DNA of 64,000 nucleotides from Stenopsyche tienmushanensis (lineage: Eukaryota > Arthropoda > Insecta > Trichoptera > Stenopsychidae): contig WACJ01000336.1 of NCBI GenBank assembly GCA_008973525.1, forward strand, positions 124,001 to 188,000, written 5' to 3'. Positions 14,126 to 26,150 of this stretch are shown here, in pieces. How positions within the stretch are numbered: position 1 is the first letter of the stretch; every line of letters begins with the position of its first letter. Below the pieces are notes generated by a model. It did not search any database and was not told the origin of the DNA. It was given only the letters and a program-made list of their open reading frames with translations. Position numbers and translations under genes: made by a program.

Positions 14126-14144
14126 TCCCGAAAGTAAGTGTACT
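14126..14144 (+). repeat. mariner left terminal inverted repeat
   Basis: Reads tcccgaaagtaagtgtact and is preceded by TA. It is identical to the reverse complement of the right end. Confidence 0.9.
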
Positions 14145-14991
14145 GTGACAAAAACTGGCTGTGATTTTTTTTTTTTGTTTTTTAAGGGTTGGCCATATTG
14201 AATGGTAGAAGAGGATCTCTTGACAAAGCGAGCATAGCAGAAACACGGTATTACATAAATTTACGTTGTAGTGTCCAGTTGTGTGAAAATTGTGGATAAG
14301 AAATCCCACCAAGTGCGATCGGTAAATAGCGCCCAGGAGTTTCTTGCGCGACTTCTGAGCTTTATTATGACTGGATATAAAAAATGGATTGTTCATTACA
14401 TGTCTAAGTCAAAAACGCACCAATTCCCCATCTGCCAAAAAATTCCAAATCACAATTTCGGGCAAATAAATCATGACCTCAGTATTTTGGGGCCGAAAAG
14501 GCATCTTTTTAGTCAAATTTCTACCTCAGAGAGAGACCATCAGTGCTCAACGACATTGTGAGACCCTATAAAACTCAAAATAAGTATTCAATACAAAACG
14601 AGTGGCAAGCTGATGAGTGTGCTTATTGTAACGCCCGTCCTCACACAGCCACCAAGGCGCTTTTGGACTTATTTGGTTGGGATGTTTTAAGCCACCCCCG
14701 TATTCTCCTGACTTGGCGCCTTCAGATGATCATCTTTTCTCCTCCGTAAAATAACACATAAGTGAAATTAAATTTTCACCGACGAACAAGTGCAGAAAGA
14801 GGTTCTGAAGTGGGGGAAAAGAGCTGGCGGAAGAGTTCTTCTAAGAAGGCCTAAAGAAGTTTGTGCCACAGCTTACCATATACATTAAACAAAATGATAA
14901 TTCTGTTGAAAAATAATCAGAAATAATTGTATCAAGAATATTCTGTATTTTTTTTTTCAAATACATTTTTTCTAAAAATATATGAAAATTT

Positions 14992-15010
14992 AGTACACTT
15001 ACTTTCGGGA
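14992..15010 (-). repeat. mariner right terminal inverted repeat
   Basis: Perfect reverse complement of 14126-14144, followed by TA. Confidence 0.9.
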
Positions 15011-15012
15011 TA

Positions 15013-17126
15013 TGTCTGAAGATTCCGCATGCTCATAACATTTGAAGCGCTATGCTCCATCTTCCGGAAAGTCTCCACGGGCGCAAATTTAATGATCTTT
15101 TTTGAATCGCTCTAAATCCGATATTTTTAAATTGCACAACACGTCCCCGCGTCACTATTCAAATTTAGCTTTCATATTGCTTTCAAAAAAATTCAATAAA
15201 GCGTGGACGTAAAGTTTCTCCGGTACTCGGTTCATTATTATTCCGATTCGTTTGAATTTCATACAGCGGAACATTTGAATATTTGCAATTTCGTCCTGAC
15301 GAAGGGTCAAAAAGCGCAGACGAAGCGTGAAAAAGTATACACGCGACGCCATCTACGGAGGGGCACTCGTAAAAAATGCAGACAAAAGTGACGATTTTAG
15401 GTGTGGTGGATTATTGAACGTTCGAAAATGTAGAAATTAAATAATTCAATCGAAAACCCAAATATATGTGCATATTTTAGGACGAACATTGTTCAAGCCT
15501 GAAATCATTTTTTTTTCGTTATTTAGAACTTCTTTCGCAGGGAATGAATTGGATCGAGCGACAGAAAATGTGAATCAAACTACACTTTAAGCATCTATCC
15601 TCAATATAGGAAACTATATCGTTAAAACATTCCACTTCTATTGAACAGAGAAAATTCAATGTAAAAAGTGGCTTTCCTTTCTGATCCATTACAACAAATA
15701 ATTGTACATTTTTCAGAAGTTAACCACTAGTTTTGTATTTAACGATAGTAAAATTAATAGCATCTAAATGTCTATTATATTCACCTTATAAATCATTTTT
15801 AAATATACTTGCACTGTGGATCGTGGATGTAAATTTATCTGTTACAAATCCTCAATGAAAAGCAGCTGATATGATTCAATCACTGATTACAAGTAGTTCA
15901 TCAATAAACTTTATCGAATATTATCATGGCGTAAGAGCATCATTTTAATTTCACATGAATCAATTCAATCCAAACTATTCCCATTAATCAATGCATAAAT
16001 AGACAAAACATCATATAGGGTTTTGGGACTATCTGCTCATTCAATATCCATTGCATTTTACGTCTTTATCATTACAAAATACACTTTTCGTCCTTAATTA
16101 CCATATGATGTAAAAAATGTGTAATTGTTTCCTGTGGGGATGAAACTGCCTCTCGCAGTCGTTATTGTCGTACCATTTACGAAAGTGCTTTAGAATGTTG
16201 TCACGAACTCGACCCGTTTTTTCCCCTTTTTTTTGACAATTCTCAAATGAAATGTACTCATCGATGCCATATGAATGATAATTCATATGGCATTAAGATG
16301 AAAAGCAACGTCTATTCCATATATCCATACAGTTTTAAATTATAAAAAGTTTTACAAAGTTCAATGCGTAGTCTGTAATATTGCAAGGATAAACTTTAAA
16401 CGAATGCACTGAAAAAATGTGAAAGTATTCGAGTTGGAACTTTACAGGCGTATAATATGAGTGTCTTGCAGTCCAAGAAAAAAGATCAAATGAACAAATA
16501 TTATCCACAATGGGATAAAACCGAGAACTTTTTTCGACCATTAAAAGACTAAAAAGGAAAAACCTCGGACATACGATCTAAAGGCTGAAATATGATCTCC
16601 TTCTTATAAATATAAAGGGAAAAAATGATGGCTAAAAATAAATTGGGGGAAATAGGTATTTGGTTGACAAACATTCGTTTGTGGGTGGATATGACAATTG
16701 AGGAATAATTTATATAATATCATATTTGATTCTTACGTTCGGTATTCATAGTTTCGCGTCATAGTAGAAATGTTTTGAAAATTCGAAATCTTCTTGAAAT
16801 ATAAACAATCTAGTTCTTGCTTTCTTGAAAGGTGATGCTTAGTGATATTATATATGATGCTTAACACATTAGCTGCAAACAAATCGCTTACGTCTGTCCT
16901 TCCTGTTGCGGGCAATCTTTATAATTCGCGCGTAAAAAACGGCAGATTTATTTTACTTTGCAGACACTCTTCTTGCAAAGGATATAAATAAGGCCACACA
17001 TTGTTTCCAAGACATTACTATCATGATATTTGGTAGTTTATAAATACACGTTGATGCCTCACATTAAATCATGAAGGTTTGACATAAAATAAATATACAC
17101 TCATGGAGCGCGTTATATAGCAAATA
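15013..17126. other. AT-rich non-coding stretch
   Basis: No recognisable gene. It contains one perfect hairpin (16264-16293), listed separately, and a slightly GC-richer patch at about 15290-15390 that was not identified. Confidence 0.45.
16264..16293. repeat. Perfect 13-bp hairpin
   Basis: The arm atgccatatgaat is followed by the loop gata and the exact reverse complement of the arm. It is not part of any recognised element. Confidence 0.7.
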
Positions 17127-17128
17127 TA

Positions 17129-18583
17129 TTAGGTTGAGTCATAAATAATTGCCGTTATTTTTTTTCAAACATTTATTCAGCTTTAACAAAATAGCAAAGC
17201 AATATTTCTCCCATTTTACTGGTAACTTAACAATACCATCTTTATAAAATGCATCAGGTTTAGATGAAATGAAATTTGCGATAGCGTGATTCACTTCCTC
17301 ATCATTTTTTTTTCCATTTAAGAAATTCTGTAAAGAACAAAATAAGTGGTAATCGGTTGTGGCAAGGTCCGGGGAGTATAGGGGGTGTTGTATGACAGAT
17401 CACCTAAGTTCCAGAATTTTTTGCTGCACTTCGGTTTTGCATTGTTTTGCACGTTGTAGCTGTTGAGAGTATTCATCGGCACTGATCGTTTAATTTAAAT
17501 TTAAAAGCTCGTAGTGGATTATGCCTCGACTATTCCTCCATACACAGAATATGTTTTTGTCTTTCATGACTATTGGCCTAATTTGCTGACCTTCCTCAAT
17601 TTTTCCAAGTGGCGGAAAATGGCTGATACCTTTAAAATATCTTCATTAAAGTCGAAAGGACGACCCATCCTTGGTTCATCTTTCAGGGTCTCATTTCCCG
17701 AGCGAAATTTTAGAAACCAATTTCTTACTGTTTGATCACTCATTGCTCCTTCACCTTATATATTGCATATTTTTTAAGATATAGTACCACTGTTGCCTTG
17801 TTTTAACTTCCAATTAGGGTATCCAATCCCGAATCAAAATTTCGATCCCGGGATTTCGGGATTGCATAAGGATTTTCTATAGTTTAAAAAATTATATTGA
17901 TAAATTTGATCAAAAATTACTAATAAGTCCATTTGTTTAATATAAAAAATAATTTGAAGGCGAAAGAATTTAATTTATTAAAAAAAAATACAATTCAAAA
18001 ATAGATAAATAAAACATTAAAAAATCAAATATTATTTTGAAAATATGCCAGAAGTAATATTATTAGAGTCGAGGTGTAGTAAATACATCACCGGTAGGGA
18101 AAGGTTAGGTTAGGTCACTGAATCCACGATTCGACAGTTACTGCTCCTAGGCGTCGCATAAGCTCGCCAGTTAGTAGTTACGCCACTTTTCCAAGCGTCC
18201 AGAATTCGGTCGGAATATCTCGATTTAGTAGCTTTCATCGTGCTGGTAAAGTGTACGATTTCTGTCAGATAAAAATTTCAATCCCGGATTTTTCGGGACT
18301 ACGTTTACTAATCCCGGGATTCATGAGCACCTAAAATTGTCCCGGGATCTCAGAATTGGATTCCCTACTCCCAATGCATTATAAGACAAAAATGCACTTT
18401 CTGATTTTCCATTTTACGAGTTAAAAAATACTGTAACATAAAATGTGACACGGTTGAAAGACTGATAAGACTCATACCTATCTGTTGATATTCAGTACTC
18501 TCTAATACGGAAGACTCATTAAGGGTAAACCGAATAATTATAACGGTTTCTGTTCACCGACAACTATTTATGACTCAACCTGA
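17129..18583 (-). mobile_element. mariner relic interrupted by a hAT element
   Basis: Left end ttaggttgagtcataaata (17129-17147, after a TA) pairs with the right end at 18565-18583 with one mismatch. The coding strand is minus. From the right, beyond the hAT insertion, come the helix-turn-helix and linker: SDQTVRNWFLKFRSGNETL and then DEPRMGRP. Further left lie fragments of the catalytic domain, including IIHYELLN and ISADEYSQQLQRA. The last catalytic block YSPDLATTDYHLF and the tail GIVKLPVKWEKY follow. The first and second catalytic Asp blocks are absent and stops are frequent. Without the 553-bp hAT and one copy of its target duplication the element is about 0.9 kb, so it also has internal deletions. 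Confidence 0.8.
17815..18367. mobile_element. Short non-autonomous hAT element (copy 1)
   Basis: A 553-bp element with imperfect terminal inverted repeats (TAGGGTATCCAATCCC at the left; the right end complements to TAGGGAATCCAATTC). It is flanked by the 8-bp duplication cttccaat (17807-17814) and ctcccaat (18368-18375), one mismatch. It follows the longer copy at 25150-26142 along most of its length but lacks that copy's central transposase piece. Subterminal CCCGGGAT-type motifs occur at both ends. It has no coding capacity and would depend on a transposase supplied elsewhere. It sits in the N-terminal coding part of the mariner at 17129-18583 and is therefore younger than it. Confidence 0.85.
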
Positions 18584-21515
18584 TTGTTTTTGGTCACTCA
18601 TAACGAGATCAGTATTAATATGCTTCCTGCGGCTTATGTGTTGAGTTCACACGGGAAGTCCTGGGATTTAGAAATTATCGCGTCTCTTGTTCCGGGACTT
18701 TGAAAAAGCCGAAACTTCAGAATTCATAACTGATAGATTAAAGGTTAGAACTTTATTTAGAAAGTAAAAAAAATGCTCTGAAAATCCATCTTTAAACCAA
18801 TTTGACCAACAGGCACTATTCTGAGGTACTGCATCGACTTCCAACTTTGACATTATCCAGAACTTTCAATCCAAAGCGTGCAATACCCGACGTTCCTTCG
18901 TTTGTGACAAACGAGACAGGAAATTGGGGATCACGATATAAGAAAAAGCTGAATTTGCACCATAACTATCTAGGAGAAAGATTGACTAAACAAACCTTCA
19001 CGACACGCAAGCTAAAGTGCTATGTGGCGACCAAAGCATTTTTAAAGTGGTCCATATAATCCCTCAAAGGACCACAGACATTTTTTAGAAAATCGTAGGA
19101 AAGTTGTGGGGGGAAAAAGTGCAGAAACCAATAAGAAACCTAAACAAAATATTATTCTTATGTTATAACACACTTATTACACATATCAATTACTGCCATA
19201 GATTAAAAACTATTAGTTAATGTTAAACCAAATATAATCGATTTAAAATTTAATATGCAATTAATAACATACAATATATGAATATAAAAACGATGTAACC
19301 TAACAATAAATTCATTAAGTTTATATCCTGGTTTAAACTGATTTCCTACTTAAGAAAAAATAAATAATAAATTCATTGATAAAATTGAACAGGATCACTT
19401 TATGGATGATTGATTCATAAAAATAATCAAAACATCATCCAAAAAATGTATAATTTAGCCATTCACCATAGATCCTTTCATTCATGTGTTCTTAGTGAGA
19501 ATCGAAAATATTGTAAAATTAGATTTATTTATTTTTAGCTCAAAGGATTATCTTATTTACCATATGATTTTTGACAAATATTATAACTAAAAAAGAAATA
19601 TGTTAAATAACACATAAATCATGGCTTAACCCGCTAACCTGCTTTTCTCTAGTTTCTTCCTCCCCTTTGAAGAAGTCGTAAATAAAAACACACGCTTGAT
19701 TTACGTCCAACCGTTGCTCGGTAGAAAACAGCAATGAAGTATGTTCCAAATTAGCGAATTGAATTATTTGCCCTTTTTTCTGAAAATAGAATCGCAAAAC
19801 TATTCAAATTAAAAGAAAAAACATCTAACTTCTACTTTTCTATACATTAAATAGTATCGCAAGTATAACGAAGCCGGAAAATATCTACGGTCAGTGGTAG
19901 TGCTCACAATTTTCAGCTTCAAAAGAACGTCTCATTTTTCACATTTCAATTCATGCTAGATCCGAAAACCCCATTTTTCATTTTGACCCATTTTTCATAA
20001 TATATAGTCTTATAATTTAGCTTTATGGAAAAGACACATGTGAGATATATTTCACGTTTGGATCTGACGTTTCATTATCAAATGTGGTATATCATTTTTA
20101 TGCCCTCCAAGAAATGTAAGCGGATAAATCGCATTTAAACACGTACAAAACCTTTTTTAATCATTCCATCTCAACGAATCACTACGATCGTTTTTGACAA
20201 TGAACCCAGTACTACAAATTTATTTTTATTTGCCATCCATCCATGTTATCTTTAAATCTTCGATTAATTAAAAGGTTCCTACGGAAACACGTTCAACCGA
20301 TGCTATATAACAGATTATGCAGCTCAACGTACTTTGATTAAACCTAAGATTTACCCCATTTTACCAAAATTGATCTAAAAATCTTAAATTTGATGTACGG
20401 TTTACATATATAACTACAGCTTCGTGACTTCACCAAAAAGTCAATTCAGAAGAATGTTTAATTAAGGAAAAAGGAAATATATTAAGGAAGCTGTGACATT
20501 TTAATTGAAGGATGGGAATGTGTTTAAGAACTATAATTTGATAATTATAACCAAAACTTTTAATAATTTAACATGAAATTAATAAATTAATTAAAGTTTA
20601 GCAATCTTAATAGCACGATATTTGCTAAAATACTGACGTACAAATATTTTTTTTAGAAGAATATATAATATAATATAATAGCTTGGAAAAAGCATCAATA
20701 CAGTCAAGAGTAAGATGATCATTTGAGTTTTCTAAACTAATATTAATAAGAAATGTAAATACAATATAAGAGTTCTGTTAAAATATTTGACAGTTTATCG
20801 ATATTGGCTCAATAACTTATAACCCTCAAACACTGTAAAAATATTATTAATCGTATTATCACAATAAATATCAAATTCAACAGCACTACATCGGAGACAC
20901 TCGCCCCATAAACCTGGAACAATTTTTCATCCGATTATTTTTCTCTAAGTCTATTATACGATATTTATGTTTTATATTGAAACATAAGATATTCTTGCTG
21001 AAAATCTACTAAATAACGCACCAAAACATTAGAATGGAAGTTTTCTGGCGGAATAAATATTACGTTTGAGGGTAACTTTCAAACATAAATGTGATAAAAA
21101 CATCAAGATAAATCGTTTGCATAAATCAAATTGTACTCAGTAGAATAACACATATTTTTTACAGTATACAAGACTCAAACACGATCTGAATAAGTTCTCA
21201 CTTTCTTATAGCCACTCACTGCTTAAAATAATTAATGGACTCACTTAACACGGTTATTTCGCCCCGTTATTAAAATTTAAATATTTCAAAGTACTGTTAT
21301 AATCATTGAACATTTATCTTGATTTTTGTTATAATAATGTATAATTTTATATATATTTTATTTAAGTATCCATTATCGGACATAAAGGTTCTCCATGGAA
21401 GTTTTGTCAATGTGATCATTTAATTTTCCTGTACATTTTAAATGCTGATTTATTATTATGCTGTGTTTGTATTATTTATAATAAAATAGACAAGCTACTG
21501 ATCTAGTGGTTGTTT
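18584..21515. other. AT-rich non-coding stretch
   Basis: No recognisable gene or element across about 2.9 kb. The frame at 18802-19059 is of chance length and has no motif. Short runs of alternating A and T occur near 20660-20680. Confidence 0.5.
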
Positions 21516-21933
21516 TGTGGCATCAGTGAACGAAATGGCATCCCCACGAAAAACTATGCAGATGCGTTTCGCCAGATTGACAAGGACATAATTATGTCTT
21601 CCTTTGGATGCAATGTATCAAATTATCTTCTATCTTCCTGCGGATGCATTGCGGTTTGTTAATGACATCTATCTACATTCTTGCGCGTGCATCACTTCTC
21701 ATCCTGTCGCAAAGCGTGGATACTGAGAAATCTTTGAATAGCCTTTACTGCGGGAAGATGTCCTTCCTGCAGCCTCATGACTGTAACCATTTTCTCCATA
21801 AATAAAAGATTAATAGTCAAAACGAGAACGTTTCCATCACTTACCCGACTACTTTCAACCCTACTGCTCTGCTTCACCACGGCCCGATATAAAAACAAAC
21901 CCGCGTGCGAGCGCGACCATCTTAAAAAGCGCA
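21516..21933 (+). repeat. LTR of a retrotransposon family (copy A)
   Basis: This stretch follows the solo LTR at 38143-38563 in order and in length (418 against 421 bp). Shared blocks include catccccacg, the patch around 'cgccagattgaca', gatgcaatg, ttcttgcgcgtgc, ctgcgggaag with cctgc and gcc, an AATAAA-like signal, and cacggcccgat. The right border is placed before tggtatcagag, in the position of a primer-binding site. Identity is moderate, so it is an old copy. The left border (tgtggc) is inferred from the length match. Confidence 0.6.
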
Positions 21934-21946
21934 TGGTATCAGAGAG
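21934..21946 (+). other. Primer-binding-site-like sequence after LTR copy A
   Basis: tggtatcagagag directly follows the inferred LTR end. In two relatives the same position reads tggtgtcaga, which suggests a decayed tRNA primer site. No gag or pol motifs follow. Confidence 0.4.
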
Positions 21947-24885
21947 CAACCCGGGAACTCTGCATCGAGAGCATTTTTATGTTACGTTGCAACTATGTAT
22001 AGGCACATATATTATTATATTATATCCATCTTCTCTTGATCAGGTAGCGATCGGACTATATGGGGCATTTCGATTGAGAAGTGAAAATCAGATATCTTTA
22101 GCACAAAGTAGTCTACGTTTTTTATCAAGGTAGTAGTTATATAAAGAACTACTAAAATTGTATTTACTTAACATATATACTGCGTAAGTGATAAGAAACA
22201 GTAGTTGTCTAAAGAGGCACGTGGAAAGATTTATAAGTAACCCACTATAAAATCGAGCAAACGCAACACATACAAGACAATTTCTTACGTAACAAGCCCT
22301 ATAAAGTCTCTTTAGTAATCGCTTTCCTTGAAAAATCCCATATAATATGTAGCCAAGGCCCATTTCCTCCTCTCAAGGGACCGTAATCCTCGGTCTCCGA
22401 GCTCTCCACCTGAAATCCTCTTATCAGAATAATTCCTTAAAAAGGTATAATATACTTTTCATGCCAAATTTTCTACATGAAAAACATCAGGCCTAAAGCG
22501 CAGATACATATTTCGTGCGCAAAGCAGACCACAGACTAACCCACATGAGATATAAATAAAAACACGGTGGAAATATTTATCTCGTCGAGGAGAAAATCAC
22601 TATTACGTACGAAATCCTCCCCCGGTTTTATTTGCATACACAAAATACTCCAGTGCAAATCTTCGAACTAAAAAAAATTCAAAGGTATTAAAGTTCTTCA
22701 CAAAAACCTATCCGCGTTCGCGTTATGCTACGTTTGTAGGGTTTAATTGAAATTGCTCCATATCAAAGTTTATTTCAGCACGGAAGTTCAGCTGAGGACA
22801 GAAGTATTCTGATCGGAATTTTCGTACCTTTTCATCGAAACTTTAGGACTTCAATCGCCAAATGAAAATACCCACAACACTCCACATCGAGGCAAGTTTC
22901 CAACGAAAAACACCAATCCTCGCGGACCAACTAAATAATATAATATAAACAATTTTCAAATCTATTCTGACAATCTGAAACAAGCCTCGGATTTTCCATG
23001 AATTTTCATCGTTAAAATCATATTTGAATCATCACCCCGCTCTTCAAAGAGAGGCTGCAGAATAAATGTAACTATAATTCTGAGAAAAGCCCTCTTTGGA
23101 CATGAATACGTATTATTTTCGCCTTTGAGGGAGTTAATAACGAAAATATCGCCAAAGAATGTATTTTTACGTTATTTTTGACCTCAAAATTTAAATTTCA
23201 AACCCACAAAGCTGTTTTTTATCAAAGCTCATTTTAACACAGTCCTGGCAATCTTTCTAGGAAAATAATGAATATGAATAGAAATGAGCTCAGGCAATTA
23301 AAGCTTGAACGACTCTAAAATCATTTAATTAATAACACAACAAACTTCTTCCAAACACTGTTTATCAGAAATATTTAACATTTTTATTTGTGTTTAAAAT
23401 TGCCAAGTGTATTTAAAAGACCGAAAAATAATTATAAACATCACCATTTTACACTCTTTATTGAGACGCGGCTCAGTAAACGCGTATTCTTTGTGATTAG
23501 TAGGAAATGCGAATGATAGATTAAATAAGCAAGTAATTTGTATTCCTCAAAAGTTATCACTAATCACATTAGAGCATCCAAGAGCAATCTGTGTTTGGGA
23601 TACCACAGGAGTATTTAATTTTAAATTTCCTGAATCTGATCATAAAACACAAGTATTCTAACAATTAAAAAACAATCAGTTTTGGTCAATAATAAAAAAA
23701 ATACATTAATAACTACATGAGCGATCTTCTGTGTCTATATTTCTGTGGGAACGCTTTAAAAATGTATATGTATAGTGACTATATGGAACACAGCTTGATA
23801 TATGATACCAAAAATGAATTCTACCACGAATTGAAAACAGTCATGCTATACGCATAAAACAGCGCTATTCAAGTTTATTGTGACAATTTAAGCTTCGGTT
23901 TAGTAATCACAGAGCTTTGATAGACACACTATTCGATTGATGTGAATTATTTCAACGTGGGGGTATGAAAATGTTATAATTCTTGCCATTCTATCGTCAA
24001 AATGCAATCGAATGCATTGAAAAGGTATTTTATTATGAACGACACATTTACCACAACCACATATGGAATGTATATAATCAACGATTGAAAAGCGTGTCTT
24101 TCAAAATTATTATGAAAATTTCTCCTCAATTTGGATTGCAAAATTAATATATGTACACACTTAACACATTTTTCGTGTGCCAAATTCGAAAATCTTAAAT
24201 ATATTGCCTCATCTTAGCAAAATTGTAATTATAAGAATGACAGCATGTCAAGTGATCTTGTGTGTTGAAATTCTAAAAAGCTGAATATTTAAAGAAAATA
24301 CCAATTATAAAATTAATTACCAAATTAATTATGTAATCAAGGGAATTATTAGAGTCTAAAATAAATCTGCTTTTTCATACTATAAAATGAAATGGTGATG
24401 TCATTGAATTGAAATAAAAAGGCAATTGAAATTAATTCTTCCCATTGGGTGTATTAAGTAAACGATTTCTATAGGAATGGATCTGAAATAAGATCGTTTA
24501 GTTTTGACACATATCTTCAATTATAAATAAAAGTCACAGATATCTAAGTAAGAATAGTGTGAGGCATTATTCATAAAAACGAAATATATTGGACACACAA
24601 AATAACATACATAAGATCAATGCACGATGAATTCCGAAAATGTTCGTTTCAAAAGGACACTATGTATAAGTTCAGTCAAAAAGCTTGAGGCTACTCAATG
24701 AAAATCCAGAATATTTCTAAACCATCGCAACTATTTCCTAGGATGATAAAGGGCGTTTGGTTTAAAACTCACCCTCTCCTCCTCAGATGACTAAAATAAC
24801 AGAAGAACCTCGCATAATACCACTATAAATGCTATAATTCTAAATGAAAGGTATCTAAAAATATTTTCGAAAAACTATATATATG
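21947..24885. other. AT-rich non-coding stretch
   Basis: About 2.9 kb without a recognisable gene. Any former internal region of the LTR element next to it is not detectable. Confidence 0.5.
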
Positions 24886-25141
24886 CATACAAGATGTTTT
24901 ACACATAGACCGACAACTTTTTTTTGGGGATTACAAATTGGCCCCCTTGCTTCGTATGCACGCACTACAACTTTTTCTTATTTCAACTGTAGTTGTCTAA
25001 AGTAGCATTTCCTCTTTCATTTTTGCAAAGGCGATGATTATTCTTTCAATTAGGATTTCTTTTGTGGGCACCTTTGTTATATAAATTATTTTTTTAGCAC
25101 GTTCCTATACAAACATATCCAGTGGTGTCAGGTCTAGATAC

Positions 25142-25149
25142 CGTGCGAG
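25142..25149. repeat. hAT target-site duplication, left
   Basis: cgtgcgag, identical to 26143-26150 on the other side of the hAT element. Confidence 0.9.
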
Positions 25150-26142
25150 TAGGGAATCCAATCCCGAGCCAAAATTTCGATCCCGGGATTTCGGGATTTC
25201 ATTAGACAATCCCGGGACCAGTCCCGGGATCCCGGGATTCGGATTTTCAATATTTTAAGAAATTACCTTGATGAATTTTATCAAAAATTACAAATAAGTC
25301 CATTTGTTCAATATAAAAAATCACTTGAAGGCCAAAGAATTTTAATTATTTAAGAAAAGATAAAAATACAATTCAAAAATAGATAAATAAAGCACTAAAA
25401 AATTCAAATATTATTTTGAAAATATGCCCGAAGTAACATTAACATTAAACATTAGTGTTTCGTCATTTAGTCTGATTTTGGAAGTCAGACAACTTGCTGC
25501 TGAAAATGCACGCTCAGCTTCCACACTCGTTGGAGGTATCATCATCAAATATTTAAATGCTAGTTCAAGTTGATGACCGCGTGAGCCCTCATTTTCGTAT
25601 AACACCATTAATGTGACTGATAAAATTCTTTTCTGCTGAGACACGGACTAAAAATCGCAAAATTCCCGATTCCCCGACAAATTATTTATTTCCGTCGCTG
25701 CAGATGAATACTTATATACTATAATACTTTGATGTGATTCGTAATTATATAACGGAGGAATACAAAAAATCTGAACCCCGTATCTATTATATTTCATATC
25801 GATATTTCCATTATTCGTCGAGGTGTAGTAAATACATCACCGGTGGGGAAGGTAAATATAACAATTTGTAAAACATACAAGTACGCTATATATGTATACA
25901 TAGATTAGACAGTCATTGCTCCTATGCGTCGCCTAAGTTCGCCAATTAGTAATTACGCCACTGTTTCCAAGCGTCCAGATTTCGTCGGAAATGTCTCGAT
26001 TTAGTAGCCTTCATCGTGTTGGTGAGGTGTACGATTTCTGTTAGATAAAAATTTCAATCCCGGGATTTTCGGGATTACGTTTTCTAATCCCGGGATTCTT
26101 AAGTACCTAAAACTGTCCGGGATCCCGGGATTGGATTCCCTA
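25150..26142 (-). mobile_element. hAT element with transposase C-terminal remnant (copy 2)
   Basis: A 993-bp element with terminal inverted repeats TAGGGAATCCAATCCCG (17 bp, perfect) and a perfect 8-bp target duplication cgtgcgag (25142-25149 and 26143-26150), diagnostic of hAT transposition. Both ends carry clustered CCCGGGAT motifs, likely subterminal transposase-binding repeats. On the minus strand a remnant of the hAT C-terminal dimerisation domain survives (see 25411-25644). Autonomous hATs are usually 2.5-5 kb, so this is a deletion derivative, though less reduced than copy 1. The perfect duplication indicates a comparatively recent insertion into an older transposon. Confidence 0.92.
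25411..25644 (-). pseudogene. hAT transposase C-terminal (dimerisation) domain fragment
   Basis: About 77 codons on the minus strand. FKYLMMIPPTSVEAERAFSA is followed by a short spacer and SKIRLNDETL. This is the signature of the hAT family dimerisation domain, usually 'L..YL.IPATSV.SERVFSAAG....KR..L'. It lies near the C terminus of full transposases of about 600 residues; the catalytic part and the BED zinc finger are missing. The frame ends shortly after this block where the element continues into non-coding sequence. It cannot act as a transposase; a truncated protein with only the dimerisation surface would be speculative. Confidence 0.85.
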
Positions 26143-26150
26143 CGTGCGAG
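26143..26150. repeat. hAT target-site duplication, right
   Basis: cgtgcgag, identical to 25142-25149. Confidence 0.9.

Larger units (their letters stand above)
14126..15010 (+). mobile_element. mariner element, internally shortened, with perfect ends
   Basis: An 885-bp element bounded by perfect 19-bp terminal inverted repeats (tcccgaaagtaagtgtact at 14126-14144 and its complement at 14992-15010), each flanked by TA (14124-14125 and 15011-15012), the mariner target. Full-length mariners are about 1.3 kb, so roughly a third is missing. Plus-strand coding relics remain: MTGYKKWIVHY (family TGDEKW), NARPHTATKALLDLFGWDV, and a frame-shifted equivalent of the 'LAPSD' block near 14715-14735. Helix-turn-helix motifs were not recognised. 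The first catalytic Asp is Tyr and the second is Cys, so no active enzyme can be made. Intact ends could still have been mobilised by a related transposase. Confidence 0.85.

Noticed and set aside
14115..14396. 93-codon minus-strand frame inside the mariner element
   Set aside because: The mariner transposase relic reads on the plus strand here; this frame is antisense to it.
18104..18117. ttaggttaggt resembling insect telomere repeat TTAGG
   Set aside because: Only two units, inside hAT copy 1. Not a telomeric array.
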